From: Marinobacter sp. F4206
GTDB lineage: Bacteria; Pseudomonadota; Gammaproteobacteria; Pseudomonadales; Oleiphilaceae
NCBI RefSeq assembly: GCF_019392195.1
Contig: NZ_JAHXKI010000001.1
Coordinates: forward strand, 428,311-492,310
Length of the DNA stretch: 64,000 nucleotides
Direction of reading: 5' to 3'
The notes beneath the pieces were generated by a model. The model saw only the letters and a list, made by a program, of their open reading frames with translations. It had not been told where the DNA came from and did not search any database. A program made the position numbers and the translations under genes. This document shows, in pieces, positions 1 through 9,581 of this stretch (positions are counted from its first letter, which is position 1; every line of letters starts with the position of its first letter).

Positions 1-45
1 GACATGGAACGTTAACTTGTTTGTGAATTGAAGAGTATTAGGAAG

Positions 46-1248
46 ATGCCAAAAATTCTCATGTTGTCGGACATCACAGGATTGGGACCGGACTACCATG
101 TCGGGGACGAAGCAATGGCCGAAGTTGCCATAGAACGTCTCGGCAAATTGGTAGGAAAGGAGAATCTGATATTGGGTTGCGCAGCGCCGGAGCGGGTTCC
201 AGCAACATACGGAGTCCGCGCCTTTGCGTTCTACCACATAACAGACGATAACTTTAGGCGCATGCTCTGGACCAAGCCATTGTCCTACTTCAAATCAATT
301 GCGATGAACGTCTTTCAGGTAATGCGCTGCGACAAGGTAGTGGTATGCGGCGGAGGCAACATGACGAGTGTCTGGCCTGGCGTACTGGAATCGCGTTTAC
401 GGCTTCTAAAAGTAGCTAATTTCTTTAAAAAAGACGTCGTTCTTGTCAGTCAGACAATAGGTCCTTACGAAGAAGCACATAGGGCTCGTGTCGACCGGAC
501 CCTGGCCAAAGCAAAATGGATTGGCGTGAGAGACGTCAATTTTTCCCACACCCAAGTGAGCGCGCCCGTTCATTTCGCGCTGGATGATGCCTGTTATCTT
601 GAGCAAAAGCATAGCGATTACAGCCGATCAATCTGCGCAAATAGCGGGACCTTCGCCTGTGTCTCGATGCGGAAATTTGGAGGCATGGACGACGCCGATG
701 TGCTCCGCGTAGCATCCAGCATAGAGCGAACCGTTCGTGCCCAGCACCTCAACACGGTATTTATTCCTCATCACGCCCCTATGGGCGTCAGGGGTGACAT
801 TGAACTCGCGCAGAAGATAAAGCATCTGTGGGCGGAAGACGGTTTCCATCTTGTGGATCCTATCCCCCTGGCATCAGAGCTCAAGGCACTCACTTCAGAC
901 AGCAAGCTTGTGGTGTCCATGCGTTACCACCAACTGGTATTTGCACTGTCGATAGGTATACCAGCGGTTGGCATTTACGTCGATGAGTACACCCAGGCAA
1001 AACTTACAGGATCCTTCGAGGCGCTCGGACTCAAACCTCTGGTCACGTCTATACAGGAGGTTGAAAAAAACCTGAGCACACTGGTTTCAGAAGCCCTCGA
1101 CGCCCGAGAGCAATTTGAAGCTGCTGCACGCAAGATCCAGCAGGAAGATAAAAGCATCAGCGAACGGCCCTACAATCTACTTGCAGACATAACACAAGAA
1201 GCTCACGTCGATGCTATTGGTAAGGCAACGGAGGCAAAAGGGTCGTGA
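46..1248 (+). CDS. Polysaccharide pyruvyl transferase family protein
   Basis: This protein resembles the polysaccharide pyruvyl transferase family (PF04230), which adds ketal-linked pyruvate from phosphoenolpyruvate to sugars of surface polysaccharides. Family features visible are an N-terminal GDEAM segment, a glycine-rich VVCGGGN motif, SQTIGP in the middle and SMRYHQLVFA near the C-terminus. I chose the ATG at 46; an in-frame TTG at 28 would add six residues, and neither has a well-spaced Shine-Dalgarno. The stop overlaps the GTG start of the next glycosyltransferase, so the two are translationally coupled. It is the first complete gene of the EPS module; the operon probably begins upstream of the window. 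The family call is firm, the acceptor sugar unknown. Confidence 0.85.
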   Translation: MPKILMLSDITGLGPDYHVGDEAMAEVAIERLGKLVGKENLILGCAAPERVPATYGVRAFAFYHITDDNFRRMLWTKPLSYFKSIAMNVFQVMRCDKVVVCGGGNMTSVWPGVLESRLRLLKVANFFKKDVVLVSQTIGPYEEAHRARVDRTLAKAKWIGVRDVNFSHTQVSAPVHFALDDACYLEQKHSDYSRSICANSGTFACVSMRKFGGMDDADVLRVASSIERTVRAQHLNTVFIPHHAPMGVRGDIELAQKIKHLWAEDGFHLVDPIPLASELKALTSDSKLVVSMRYHQLVFALSIGIPAVGIYVDEYTQAKLTGSFEALGLKPLVTSIQEVEKNLSTLVSEALDAREQFEAAARKIQQEDKSISERPYNLLADITQEAHVDAIGKATEAKGS

Positions 1249-2405
1249 AAGGAATGATGGTGCTTTTTCACTGCGAATCAAATCCCGGATACGCCGCATC
1301 TAGTCATGAGCATACGTTCCTTGATGTAGCGAGGGAATTGGCCGGCGACATTAGTAACATTCACTACGCGTACTCGAATCTGGCCGGAGGGATGACGCCT
1401 TCACTTCCCGCTGAACTCACCAATGTTCTTCACCTGGATACGCAGTGGTCTGACCCTGCTCGCCTGGAGAGCATTGAGCTCTATGTAAAAAAAAATAGGA
1501 TAGAACGGTTGCTTGGGTTCGATCAGCCTGTCTCACGACCGATGTACCAGGCCCTCAGGCGAGGAGGAGTGAAAACTTTCGTGTCGTATTGGGGCGCGCC
1601 CATGAGCTCCATAAATAGTGGCCTGAAACTCCTTTTGAAGAAACTTGAGGTTTCAACCAAACGGTATGGACCTGACCACTATATTTTTCAGTCCTCCGGA
1701 ATGCGCGATACGGCTGTGAATGGGCGAGGAATCCCGCTTTCGAAAACCTCAATTGTTAAAACCGGAATAGATACACTCAAGTACGCACCGGACCCCTGCA
1801 AACGTTCATATGCTCATCAGTGTTTTGATATTCCGAAGAACCGAAGAATAGTCGTATTCTCAGGACACATGGAAAGGCGTAAGGGGGTACACGTAATTCT
1901 CCAGGCCGCCAAGGTCCTGACTCAAGAGCTCCACCAAAAAGACGTTCAATTCCTTATCCTCGGTAACCGCCCCGGAGAGCGGGAGAACTTCCAGGAGTAT
2001 CTCCAGGACCCCGAGGTTAATCAACACATCACGTTCGGGGGATATCGCAGTGATGTACCGGACCTGCTCAAGAGCTGCTCGATCGGCATGATAGCCTCAG
2101 TGGAGTGGGATTCTTTCCCAATGTCGTCTCTCGAAATGGCCGCCACTGAACTGCCTCTCCTGGTTTCAGATCTTCCGGGCCTCAATGAAGCCATAGCCAA
2201 AGACACCGGGATGAAATTCCCAGTCAATGATCATGTTGCAGCCGCCAAACAACTGAATAGCCTTCTACATCAAACCGACCTTTTGGAATTCATGGGAAAA
2301 CAGGGCCGCGAGCGCGTGGTTAAACATTACTCGAGAATAGCCCAGGCCAACGGAATCATAAGTGTTTTCCGGGAACTGGAGCACCAGAAGGAGTTTGTGC
2401 TGTGA
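1245..2405 (+). CDS. GT4-family glycosyltransferase
   Basis: This is a GT-B fold glycosyltransferase, probably transferring a sugar to the growing EPS repeat unit on the cytoplasmic face of the membrane. The C-terminal half carries FSGHMERRKGVH (donor-binding start of the glycosyl transferase group 1 domain) and a later segment SVEWDSFPMSSLEMAATELP with the EX7E-like donor region. It starts at a GTG overlapping the stop of the pyruvyl transferase, and its own stop overlaps the start of the flippase. This gives a tightly coupled three-gene unit. Donor and linkage cannot be read from the sequence. Confidence 0.85.
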   Translation: MKGMMVLFHCESNPGYAASSHEHTFLDVARELAGDISNIHYAYSNLAGGMTPSLPAELTNVLHLDTQWSDPARLESIELYVKKNRIERLLGFDQPVSRPMYQALRRGGVKTFVSYWGAPMSSINSGLKLLLKKLEVSTKRYGPDHYIFQSSGMRDTAVNGRGIPLSKTSIVKTGIDTLKYAPDPCKRSYAHQCFDIPKNRRIVVFSGHMERRKGVHVILQAAKVLTQELHQKDVQFLILGNRPGERENFQEYLQDPEVNQHITFGGYRSDVPDLLKSCSIGMIASVEWDSFPMSSLEMAATELPLLVSDLPGLNEAIAKDTGMKFPVNDHVAAAKQLNSLLHQTDLLEFMGKQGRERVVKHYSRIAQANGIISVFRELEHQKEFVL

Positions 2406-3859
2406 GTCAGGCACAACAAATGGTAAAACATTCAACAATCTACGCTGTCGGCAACATTTCACGACAGCTTGTTGGATTCTTAATGCTTCCAATCTATACC
2501 AGTTATCTGACGCCTGCCGACTATGGCGTAATCGGCCTTCTGGTATTTCTTGTAAGCCTGTTTGAAATTATTTTGGGTGGCCATATGTTCCAGGCCGTAC
2601 CGAAATTTTATCACGAAGAGGATAGTAAACAACGTAAAAATTCGGTAGTCACAACGGCCTTGCTAATAACTTCCTGTTTCAGTGGTATTGCTTGTTTTTT
2701 GATGGCCAGCTTTTCAACGCCATTGTCCGAACTCGTTTTTGGTGACGAAAAGTACAGCATTTATATAGTGATATTTTCCGCCTTGATACTTACCCACGCA
2801 CTGGAACAGTACAGCCTCACCTATTTACGAATTATCAAAAAGCCCTGGACCTTCTTCAATTTCAGCATGGCTAAGCTTGCCCTCCAGTTGAGTCTGAACA
2901 TTCTCACCATCGTTATACTGGACTGGGGGCTCATGGGGTTAGCCCTTAGTAGCCTGATCTCATCGGTTATTATATCGCTCATACTAACAAGCTATACGAT
3001 TTATCATACCGGATTTTATCTGACGAAATCCGTCGCCATGAAGATTCTAAGGTTCAGTTGGCCTTTGTGGATCTCTGGTCTTATCGGTTTATATATCGGA
3101 TCTTCCAATCGATATTTCATTCGGGTCTTTTCCTCTCTTGACGATGTGGGACTTTTCGAGCTTGCGGCAAAATTCGGTGCAATTGTTGGCGTACTGATCT
3201 GGAGTCCATTTTCACAATACTGGCAAACCGAACGATTTGCTATTGCGCAGACGACCAACCCTTATCCTGCCTATTCGCTGGCCTTTCGACTGATCACTGC
3301 ATTATTGTTGATTTCGGGGATTGCTGTGAATACGTTTTCAACAATAATAATTCAGATTATGTCTGCTCCGCCCTTTCACCCTGCTGTCGACGCAGTACCA
3401 TTTCTTGTTCTTTCAGGCGTTTTCCAGAGCTTGACTATTTTCAACAATTTCAGCTTCATGTATAAAAACCGGACTCTAGAGCTCACAAAAAACAATATTT
3501 TAACTGCTGTAATTATTACGATTTTTTATTTAGTTCTGATACCCCAATTCGGTTTTGTCGGTGCGTCAATCGCCTTGGCTGGAGGCTCAATTTTTCAGTA
3601 TAGTTACGCGCTTCACATAGCAAATAAGATCTACCCACTAAAAATTAACCAGATATCCTTTCTAAAAGCTACTGTAGCGTTTTTGACTGCATCTTTTTTG
3701 AACTATTCATTGATACCACTCGACCTCTCACTTTCAACGCTCTCGGCTAAGGCACTAATTACGATAGTATTTTCCGTGCTTGTAGTACTATGCCTCTTTG
3801 AGAGGGTTGAAATTGAGTACTCTAAAAATAGACTTTTGTCTATACTCATCAATAAGTGA
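2402..3859 (+). CDS. Oligosaccharide flippase (Wzx/polysaccharide synthesis family)
   Basis: A 485-residue protein made almost entirely of hydrophobic segments, about 12-14 predicted by eye, with the N-terminal pattern of Wzx-type MOP-superfamily flippases (VKHSTIYAVGNISRQLVGF and the LTPADYGVIGL loop). It would move undecaprenyl-linked EPS repeat units across the inner membrane. It starts at a GTG overlapping the preceding glycosyltransferase stop. Together with the Wzz-like and Wza-like proteins further right it indicates a Wzx/Wzy-type assembly route. The gene becomes visibly AT-rich toward its 3' end, at the boundary with the even more AT-rich acyltransferase. Confidence 0.88.
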   Translation: MSQAQQMVKHSTIYAVGNISRQLVGFLMLPIYTSYLTPADYGVIGLLVFLVSLFEIILGGHMFQAVPKFYHEEDSKQRKNSVVTTALLITSCFSGIACFLMASFSTPLSELVFGDEKYSIYIVIFSALILTHALEQYSLTYLRIIKKPWTFFNFSMAKLALQLSLNILTIVILDWGLMGLALSSLISSVIISLILTSYTIYHTGFYLTKSVAMKILRFSWPLWISGLIGLYIGSSNRYFIRVFSSLDDVGLFELAAKFGAIVGVLIWSPFSQYWQTERFAIAQTTNPYPAYSLAFRLITALLLISGIAVNTFSTIIIQIMSAPPFHPAVDAVPFLVLSGVFQSLTIFNNFSFMYKNRTLELTKNNILTAVIITIFYLVLIPQFGFVGASIALAGGSIFQYSYALHIANKIYPLKINQISFLKATVAFLTASFLNYSLIPLDLSLSTLSAKALITIVFSVLVVLCLFERVEIEYSKNRLLSILINK

Positions 3860-4021
3860 AGACAATACGTCAGTTCACTGAGCAGAACCTGAATAATTAT
3901 TTCCAGATTTACTAAGATTATGATGCTTACCTAAGAAATTAAACTATTATAGCCATAAATAGGATTGAATTTCCCATTTCTCTTACTCAGTAGTGCAATA
4001 ATTTTGCATCGAAGGCGCCTT

Positions 4022-5236
4022 ATGATCGAACAAAAAAACCGGTTTGGCACTATTCACGGGCTGAGAGGAATAGCGGCTCTGGGCGTCGTAATTTACCACC
4101 TTTCAGGAAACCTGAACCCAGAGCTAGAGACACTACTTCCTGGCTTAATTAACATAACCTTTTCCTATGGTTACCTAGGCGTTCCAATATTTTTTGTTAT
4201 CAGTGGCTTTGTGATTTCATATAGCACGAAATCGACCAACGTAACAACGAAATATGCTAAAAGCTTTATTGTAAGGAGAAGCATTCGGCTAGATTTGACA
4301 TATTGGGCTAGCATTTTTTTTGCTATTTCATTGCTACTCATGAAGAATAAAATTCTCAATACTAGCGAAGAAATACCTCCCGCAACAGACATTCTTATTC
4401 ATATGTTTTATTTACAGGATATATTAAATGTCGACCCGGTAATATCTGTCGTGTATTGGACACTCTGCTTAGAGGTGCAATTTTATTTATTTTATATTTT
4501 TTCGCTTTGGCTATCCTGTAGAATATCTTATGAAAATCACCTTTTGATCAGTCTTTGTATTGCCATACCACTCGGGATTTTCTCTGTTTTTTTGGATCTC
4601 GGCCTTGCCGAAATTAATATAAATGGCTTATTTATATCCAATTGGCACTATTTCTTGATGGGAATATTGGTATGCTTAGCAATTAGGGAAGTAAGGTATA
4701 CTAAATTTATTTTTTTTAGTTGGATTTTTTTTGAAATTGCCGTTCAAGTATTTTCAGATTTTAAGGCATATTCTATTGCTGGAGTACTTTGCTCCTCCGG
4801 GTTATTTGCCATATGGAAACTTAGGGGGTTAAACCATTTTTTTACAGGGAGAACCCTAACCTACTTTGGTACAATTTCATATACTCTATATTTAGTTCAC
4901 CCAGATATAGGCTGGAAAACTATATCTTTTGGCAAAAAAATAATCGGTGATAATTTATTGCCGTGGCATTCAGGGGTTTTATTGTTAACAGGAATAGCAA
5001 CAAGCATCGCTATAGCTCATATTTTTCACCTAGCATTTGAAAAGCCAAGCCAAAAACTTGCGACTCGAATTAAATCAGAATCTTTAACCTCAGCACTGAA
5101 AAGCTATTTTTTTCCAAATAAGTCAAATAGAAAATCTGAAGATTCTCCCCAACCGGAGCAATATACATCATCAGCTTCGTGTAGTGATAAACCCGACATT
5201 TTGGATAACAACAGAAGCAATACGTCAAAGAAATAG
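4022..5236 (+). CDS. Acyltransferase 3 family membrane protein
   Basis: A membrane-bound acyltransferase 3 (PF01757) protein with about ten hydrophobic segments. The family hallmark appears at the start: GTIHGLRGIAALGVVIYHL, the RGIAAL...H catalytic region. Such enzymes acetylate or otherwise acylate sugars of surface polysaccharides. I start it at the ATG at 4022, preceded by GAAGG with good spacing; a TTG at 3965 would add a non-family extension. The C-terminal tail after about residue 345 is polar and low-complexity. The gene is much more AT-rich than the rest of the window, suggesting recent acquisition. Confidence 0.87.
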   Translation: MIEQKNRFGTIHGLRGIAALGVVIYHLSGNLNPELETLLPGLINITFSYGYLGVPIFFVISGFVISYSTKSTNVTTKYAKSFIVRRSIRLDLTYWASIFFAISLLLMKNKILNTSEEIPPATDILIHMFYLQDILNVDPVISVVYWTLCLEVQFYLFYIFSLWLSCRISYENHLLISLCIAIPLGIFSVFLDLGLAEININGLFISNWHYFLMGILVCLAIREVRYTKFIFFSWIFFEIAVQVFSDFKAYSIAGVLCSSGLFAIWKLRGLNHFFTGRTLTYFGTISYTLYLVHPDIGWKTISFGKKIIGDNLLPWHSGVLLLTGIATSIAIAHIFHLAFEKPSQKLATRIKSESLTSALKSYFFPNKSNRKSEDSPQPEQYTSSASCSDKPDILDNNRSNTSKK

Positions 5237-5533
5237 CGAAACTCTGCGCTCGCAAGACATGCCGCGTAAGCCAAAAACTGCAAGGCAGACTTCGCCAGAA
5301 GAGTACTCATGTCCAGTCGCAGAAAATACAGCTCAGTGTTTAAACCCCAGGCAACCTCGTTTAATTCGGCAAGCTAGTGCAAGTTGTGGTCAGGTCGTCC
5401 AGAGATGAAAGGATAGCCCGCCTTAACCAAAAATTGCCCGTGTGTAGAATGAGCGTGTTTATTTGCGGGAAGCAGGATTGCTCTTCGCAAAGGAGTCATC
5501 CGGAGGTATCAGGAAATTCAACCTTGCCGCAAC
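5237..5533. other. Non-coding stretch between acyltransferase and IS remnant
   Basis: No convincing gene is seen. Base composition returns from AT-rich to the window's usual level within this stretch, marking the edge of the acyltransferase block. Short open frames here have no recognisable protein features. Confidence 0.5.
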
Positions 5534-5795
5534 CATTTCCCAATAGGTCTTATCTCCCAATGTCTGAACGTAGAGGGCAGCAGATATTACGCTTGGGTAT
5601 TTCACCCATAGTCCGACAGGACAAAGGCCAATCAGCATCTGTTGTCACGCATCAGAGAGATTCATGATGATAGCAGAGCCATTATTGACTCACCCCGCAT
5701 ACAGGAGGATCTGATTGCCGAGGGAAGTTCAACAGGTCTGAACCGTGTTGGGAAAATGATGATCATGCATGGTATTCAAGGAAGGCCGCGCAAGA
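5534..5795 (+). pseudogene. Decayed IS3-family transposase (OrfB N-terminal fragment)
   Basis: In one frame the translation reads like the start of an IS3-family OrfB. A YYAW motif lies near 5585-5596, followed after an in-frame stop at 5609-5611 by KANQHLLSRIREIHDDSRA, SPRIQEDLIAEG, and the RV.KMM..HGIQGRPRKR end of the HTH_21 region. The usual order and spacing are preserved, but there is a nonsense codon, GTYGSPRI has decayed to IIDSPRI, and the DDE integrase domain is absent. No terminal inverted repeats were found. The fragment sits at the boundary of the AT-rich acyltransferase gene, so it may mark an old insertion or recombination point. It is non-functional. Confidence 0.7.
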
Positions 5796-6280
5796 GGGAA
5801 AGCTCTTTCTTTGCCTGGTCCTCGACCCGTTCCGAAAGCTGACCATTGACTATTCATGCATCACCGACAGGATCGCTTCATGATGATTGGAGCTGTTGGG
5901 ATGGCAATTTGGCGACGCCAAGGGAAAGTCCCCGTAATTTTATATGCAGACCGGGACAGTATATTCGCCAGCGGAGACAAGCAGTGATATCTCGACTGCA
6001 ACCAATTCGTAAATAACATGAGTGCGGTCGGCTACTGAGGCGATAATGCAGCCGGCGAGAGATCCTTCGGAATGGCCTCAGAGAACCATCGTTTTTTGGG
6101 CCAGAAGGAAATGGAATAAACGACCGCTTGTTGAGATCTTCTTTCTAAAAAACTCCTTGACCTGTAGATTTTTTTTGCTACTCCCGCCACATGATCGGCT
6201 ATACTTCTTACGATACTAGATCGCCAATCTTATCCGGGTATCGAACGCGTCCCCAATTTAGTAAGAATGGAGATATTAAA
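5796..6280. other. Intergenic region upstream of the secreted lyase-like gene
   Basis: No gene is supported here. The stretch should contain the promoter of the 6281 gene. A TTGACC at about 6156-6161 resembles a -35 box, and a TATACT-like hexamer near 6204 could be a -10 box, but their spacing does not fit one promoter, so neither is annotated. A Shine-Dalgarno (GGAGA) lies just before 6281. Confidence 0.4.
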
Positions 6281-7153
6281 ATGAAAACCCCCACTGTTTT
6301 GGTTCAAGCAGCTGTTCTATCTTTACTCACGACGACTTCTCTGCAAGCCCATGCTTGGACAAGAAATTTGACGTTTGAGGAAGGGACAGTCGGGGCAAAA
6401 GCCCAAAGCAGTAGCGGACAGGACTTCGACGACGCTTGTGGGGGTTGTTACATCACGGACGAGCAGGTCCTAAGTGGAAACAAAGCTGCGAAGTTAACTG
6501 TCACCGGTGGGGCAACGGCGTTCGGAGAATGGGGCGGGATAGTCAATCATCCAGAGGATCTTCGTAAAGGTGATGAAATATGGTTTAGCGTGAATACCTA
6601 TTTCCCACCGGGATTTAACTACGACTCAACAGGCCAGGGTGGGCATCTTAAATTCCTCAGAGTTCTTGCATTGAAAAGTTCCGGAGCAAATTCAGGCTTC
6701 AACGATTGGTATATGAACCCTGAAGCTTCAGCTGTCCCCCACAAATTTATTTACGAGGGACAGCAAGAATGGTTTGAATTCGGAGACCCATCAGACGAAG
6801 TGCAAAGGGGAAAGTGGGAACACTATGAGATGTACATCAAGTTTGACAATGTCCCGGTAGATCAGGGAGGGACAGCCATGGTTCGAGTCTGGAAGAATGG
6901 ACGCCTGCTGAGAGAAATTACGGGTTCACGAACGTTGAATGAGGCGACAAACTACTCACCCCGTTCGCATCTCTTTACATATTGGAACGGGGGTGCTCCA
7001 AAGACACAGCATATGTATGTCGATAATATCGTCGTAACCTCAGACACTCCCTCAAACCGAGATCAATACGGCAATCCTATGGTAGGCGCTGCAGGTAGCG
7101 GTGGCGGGGCTGGTGATAGTAGACCGGAGGCTCCCCAGCTCAATGTGGAATAA
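6281..7153 (+). CDS. Secreted polysaccharide-lyase-like protein
   Basis: A 290-residue protein with a clear Sec signal peptide (KTPTVLVQAAVLSLLTTTSLQAHA, cleavage about residue 25) and a beta-rich body resembling the heparin-lyase-I-like jelly-roll family (PF14099). Supporting patterns are LTFEEGTVGAKAQ, WGGIVNHPEDLRKGDEIWFSV and the C-terminal MYVDNIVV strand. The last 30 residues are a glycine-rich, disordered tail. I chose the ATG at 6281 (GGAGA upstream) because the longer frame adds residues before the signal peptide. Its place in an EPS locus suggests it trims or degrades the cell's own polysaccharide in the periplasm or outside. Catalytic activity is not proven; a carbohydrate-binding role is possible. 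Confidence 0.65.
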   Translation: MKTPTVLVQAAVLSLLTTTSLQAHAWTRNLTFEEGTVGAKAQSSSGQDFDDACGGCYITDEQVLSGNKAAKLTVTGGATAFGEWGGIVNHPEDLRKGDEIWFSVNTYFPPGFNYDSTGQGGHLKFLRVLALKSSGANSGFNDWYMNPEASAVPHKFIYEGQQEWFEFGDPSDEVQRGKWEHYEMYIKFDNVPVDQGGTAMVRVWKNGRLLREITGSRTLNEATNYSPRSHLFTYWNGGAPKTQHMYVDNIVVTSDTPSNRDQYGNPMVGAAGSGGGAGDSRPEAPQLNVE

Positions 7154-7176
7154 CGAACATATTTAAAGGGAATTTT

Positions 7177-8166
7177 ATGATCTCCATGATCAGGGAGGAT
7201 GCCGTTTGGATAACATGGGAGCGGCAAACCAGAAATCGTTCAGCTAGCGAATACTTCAATGTTCCGCTTTACGAGATTATCGAAGACAACTCTAATCGCG
7301 CTCTCAGGTATTGCAAGAGCACACTGAGAACTCTCTCTATCATAGGCAAAAAGAAGCCACGATATTTTTTTGCGCAGAATCCCTCAATTGTCCTTGCGAT
7401 TCTGGCAATTTCTCTTAAGCCACTGGCAAAATTTAAGGTAATAATTGACGCCCACAATGCCGGTATTCATGGCCCGGAAAATTCCGGGCGAATTTTGCCA
7501 ACGATCAATCAGTTTATTATCAGAAAAGCTGACGCCGTAATCGTCACCAATTCGGAATTGGCGGACCACGTCAACTCTTGCGGCGGTAACCCTATCGTTT
7601 TGCCGGACCCACTTCCGTCTCTGGAAATGAGCAAAGATACAGCGGTCCTGGACCCTCAGCGCAAACTGAAGGCGCTGTGCATAACCTCTTGGAGCGATGA
7701 CGAACCCTACCGAGAGATTTTGGAAGCGGCTTCTGCGTTTCCAGATGACATCGAGTTCTTTTTCTCAGGGAATTATAAAAAAATCGGTCACTTGCTTCCC
7801 GACGCAATCCCAGAAAACGTTAACCTTTTGGGGTTTGTCGATGAAAGATCCTTCCATGATCACCTATTCTCAGCCGACTTCTGCATCGATATGACTAAAA
7901 GGTCAGATTGCATGGTTTGCGGTGCATACGAAAGCATCTCAGCGGAGAAACCCATCATTCTCTCGGATACACCGGTCCAGAGGCGATACTTTTCCAAGGG
8001 CGCCCTCTTCAGCCAGAATTCTGCCCTACATATCACCAACACATTGCAGGAAATGAAAGACCGGATAGATACCATGCGGCAGGACGCCACCGACCTGAAA
8101 AGGGAGATTCTGGAGCGGGAAACGAGTCAGAAGGCGCTGATACTCTCTCAAATTCAGCGACTATAG
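7177..8166 (+). CDS. GT4-like glycosyltransferase
   Basis: A 329-residue protein with GT-B glycosyltransferase features. The N-terminal half contains an IDAHNAG segment and the linker ADAVIVTNSELADHV typical of GT4 enzymes; the C-terminal half has DFCIDMTKRSDCMVCGAYESISAEKPIILS, the donor-binding E-rich region. It follows the lyase-like gene by 23 bases with a good AAAGGGA ribosome-binding site, so the two are probably co-transcribed. It likely contributes one sugar of the EPS repeat; donor and acceptor are unknown. Its 3' end faces the ligase gene on the other strand. Confidence 0.72.
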   Translation: MISMIREDAVWITWERQTRNRSASEYFNVPLYEIIEDNSNRALRYCKSTLRTLSIIGKKKPRYFFAQNPSIVLAILAISLKPLAKFKVIIDAHNAGIHGPENSGRILPTINQFIIRKADAVIVTNSELADHVNSCGGNPIVLPDPLPSLEMSKDTAVLDPQRKLKALCITSWSDDEPYREILEAASAFPDDIEFFFSGNYKKIGHLLPDAIPENVNLLGFVDERSFHDHLFSADFCIDMTKRSDCMVCGAYESISAEKPIILSDTPVQRRYFSKGALFSQNSALHITNTLQEMKDRIDTMRQDATDLKREILERETSQKALILSQIQRL

Positions 8167-8234
8167 ATTTGGGCTCGGCTTGACCGGGCAATCCTGGAAT
8201 CGCTATGGGGTGTTTGTCTGGCGCACTGGTCAGG

Positions 8235-9581
8235 CTATATTCTTCTAAGTTCTTTCCCCTCGGTTTCTGAATCAGAGAGCTGCATCCTTTTCTTTCGTCG
8301 ACTCGTGACCACAACTTCCGAAGATACAATATTCTGGGCACAAACAAACAGAGCAAAATGAATCCACAGAAAGGGATAATAAACCACAGAGACAAACTGA
8401 CCGGCCACGACAAAGCCAATAATAGATAAATTCAGATAAGCGAATATCGATGTAAAGAAACTGCTCTCAGCTTTTTCCTCCAGAACCTTCCCGACGTTTC
8501 TGGTCTTAAACACCGCATAAAAAATCATAATCAAATAGATCGCCAACGCTGGGTACCCCAAGTCAGCGCCGACCTGAACAAAGATATTATGAGGTAGCTC
8601 AGCAAACTCATAGAGCATATCGTCGTAGTATGCTCGCTCGTAGTAAGGCACATAATTAAAATAACCCACGCCAAGTCCCGGATGTTTATTCATCATGTCA
8701 ACGCCGTTTTCCCAATATAGAAGCCTTTGGATAGACGTTCTGTCGTCACCGGCAACCTGGAACCGGTCTTTCTGTTCCTGCGGCAAAACCGCCCATAAAA
8801 GCGAGAGCACTACGGCACACGATATCAGGACCTTGGGCCTGAACAGGGACCTGGAATTGAGGACCACCAACTGGACTAGCAACGCCAGCTGAGCCCCTCT
8901 GGAGCTGGCACCGAGTACCACCATCATTGCAGTAATGGGCATCAGCAGAAGAATCAGGTACATCACTTTACTAACATGCGGCTTGAGGTAGAGGCCGAAG
9001 GCCCAGGCCAGGGGCCAGAAAACCAGCATTTGTATAGCGAGTTCACCAGAATTCTGAAAGAACCCCGGTGGCCCACTCAGGCCCCAATCAGTAAAGGCAA
9101 AGCCGCGCTTGGCCCAGGTTATGGACAAGGAAAGAGATAACTTGAACGATGCCAAAAAGAAAATGCACAGAAAAATAAAAAAACGCTTTTCAGTGTTAAC
9201 AATATTAATTATTAAAAAATAGATAATGAACCACGTATAAAAATACTCTAGTCTTTCAAAAGCAATAGACGGCCAGTAGGCGAAAGTGCTTGAAAGTAGT
9301 ATCAGTATGAGGAAAAATATTAGCCAGATATTTAGTGCGGATGATACCCATTTTACACTTTTGTCCTGAAAGCACCCAACCAACGCTCCAAGCAACGCAA
9401 GCTGACTCCAAGGCAGAAAATTCAGAGCAGGATAAATGGATTGTGGCCTAACGTACTCAAGAAAAAAGTACGTACAGATCATCCAGAATGCGAATGTCTC
9501 CCTCGTGAAGTAACGCCACATCGCTCCGATATGGAGTTTATAGAACTCCTCAATACTGACTTCCCTGCGTTTCTTAATCAC
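8235..9581 (-). CDS. O-antigen ligase / Wzy-like polymerase family protein
   Basis: A 448-residue polytopic membrane protein with about ten to twelve hydrophobic segments and the large periplasmic loop typical of the Wzy_C/O-antigen ligase family (PF04932). In the loop, NKHPGLGVGYFNYVP followed by LPHNIFVQVGADLGYPAL is the characteristic histidine-containing signature. The N-terminal EYVRPQSIYPALNFLPW resembles the O-glycosylation-ligase-like proteins of XrtA/PEP-CTERM loci. In this locus it is the best candidate EPS polymerase; a ligase role is possible. It starts at a GTG that overlaps the stop of the phosphatase gene by eight bases. Confidence 0.82.
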   Translation of the reverse strand: MIKKRREVSIEEFYKLHIGAMWRYFTRETFAFWMICTYFFLEYVRPQSIYPALNFLPWSQLALLGALVGCFQDKSVKWVSSALNIWLIFFLILILLSSTFAYWPSIAFERLEYFYTWFIIYFLIINIVNTEKRFFIFLCIFFLASFKLSLSLSITWAKRGFAFTDWGLSGPPGFFQNSGELAIQMLVFWPLAWAFGLYLKPHVSKVMYLILLLMPITAMMVVLGASSRGAQLALLVQLVVLNSRSLFRPKVLISCAVVLSLLWAVLPQEQKDRFQVAGDDRTSIQRLLYWENGVDMMNKHPGLGVGYFNYVPYYERAYYDDMLYEFAELPHNIFVQVGADLGYPALAIYLIMIFYAVFKTRNVGKVLEEKAESSFFTSIFAYLNLSIIGFVVAGQFVSVVYYPFLWIHFALFVCAQNIVSSEVVVTSRRKKRMQLSDSETEGKELRRI

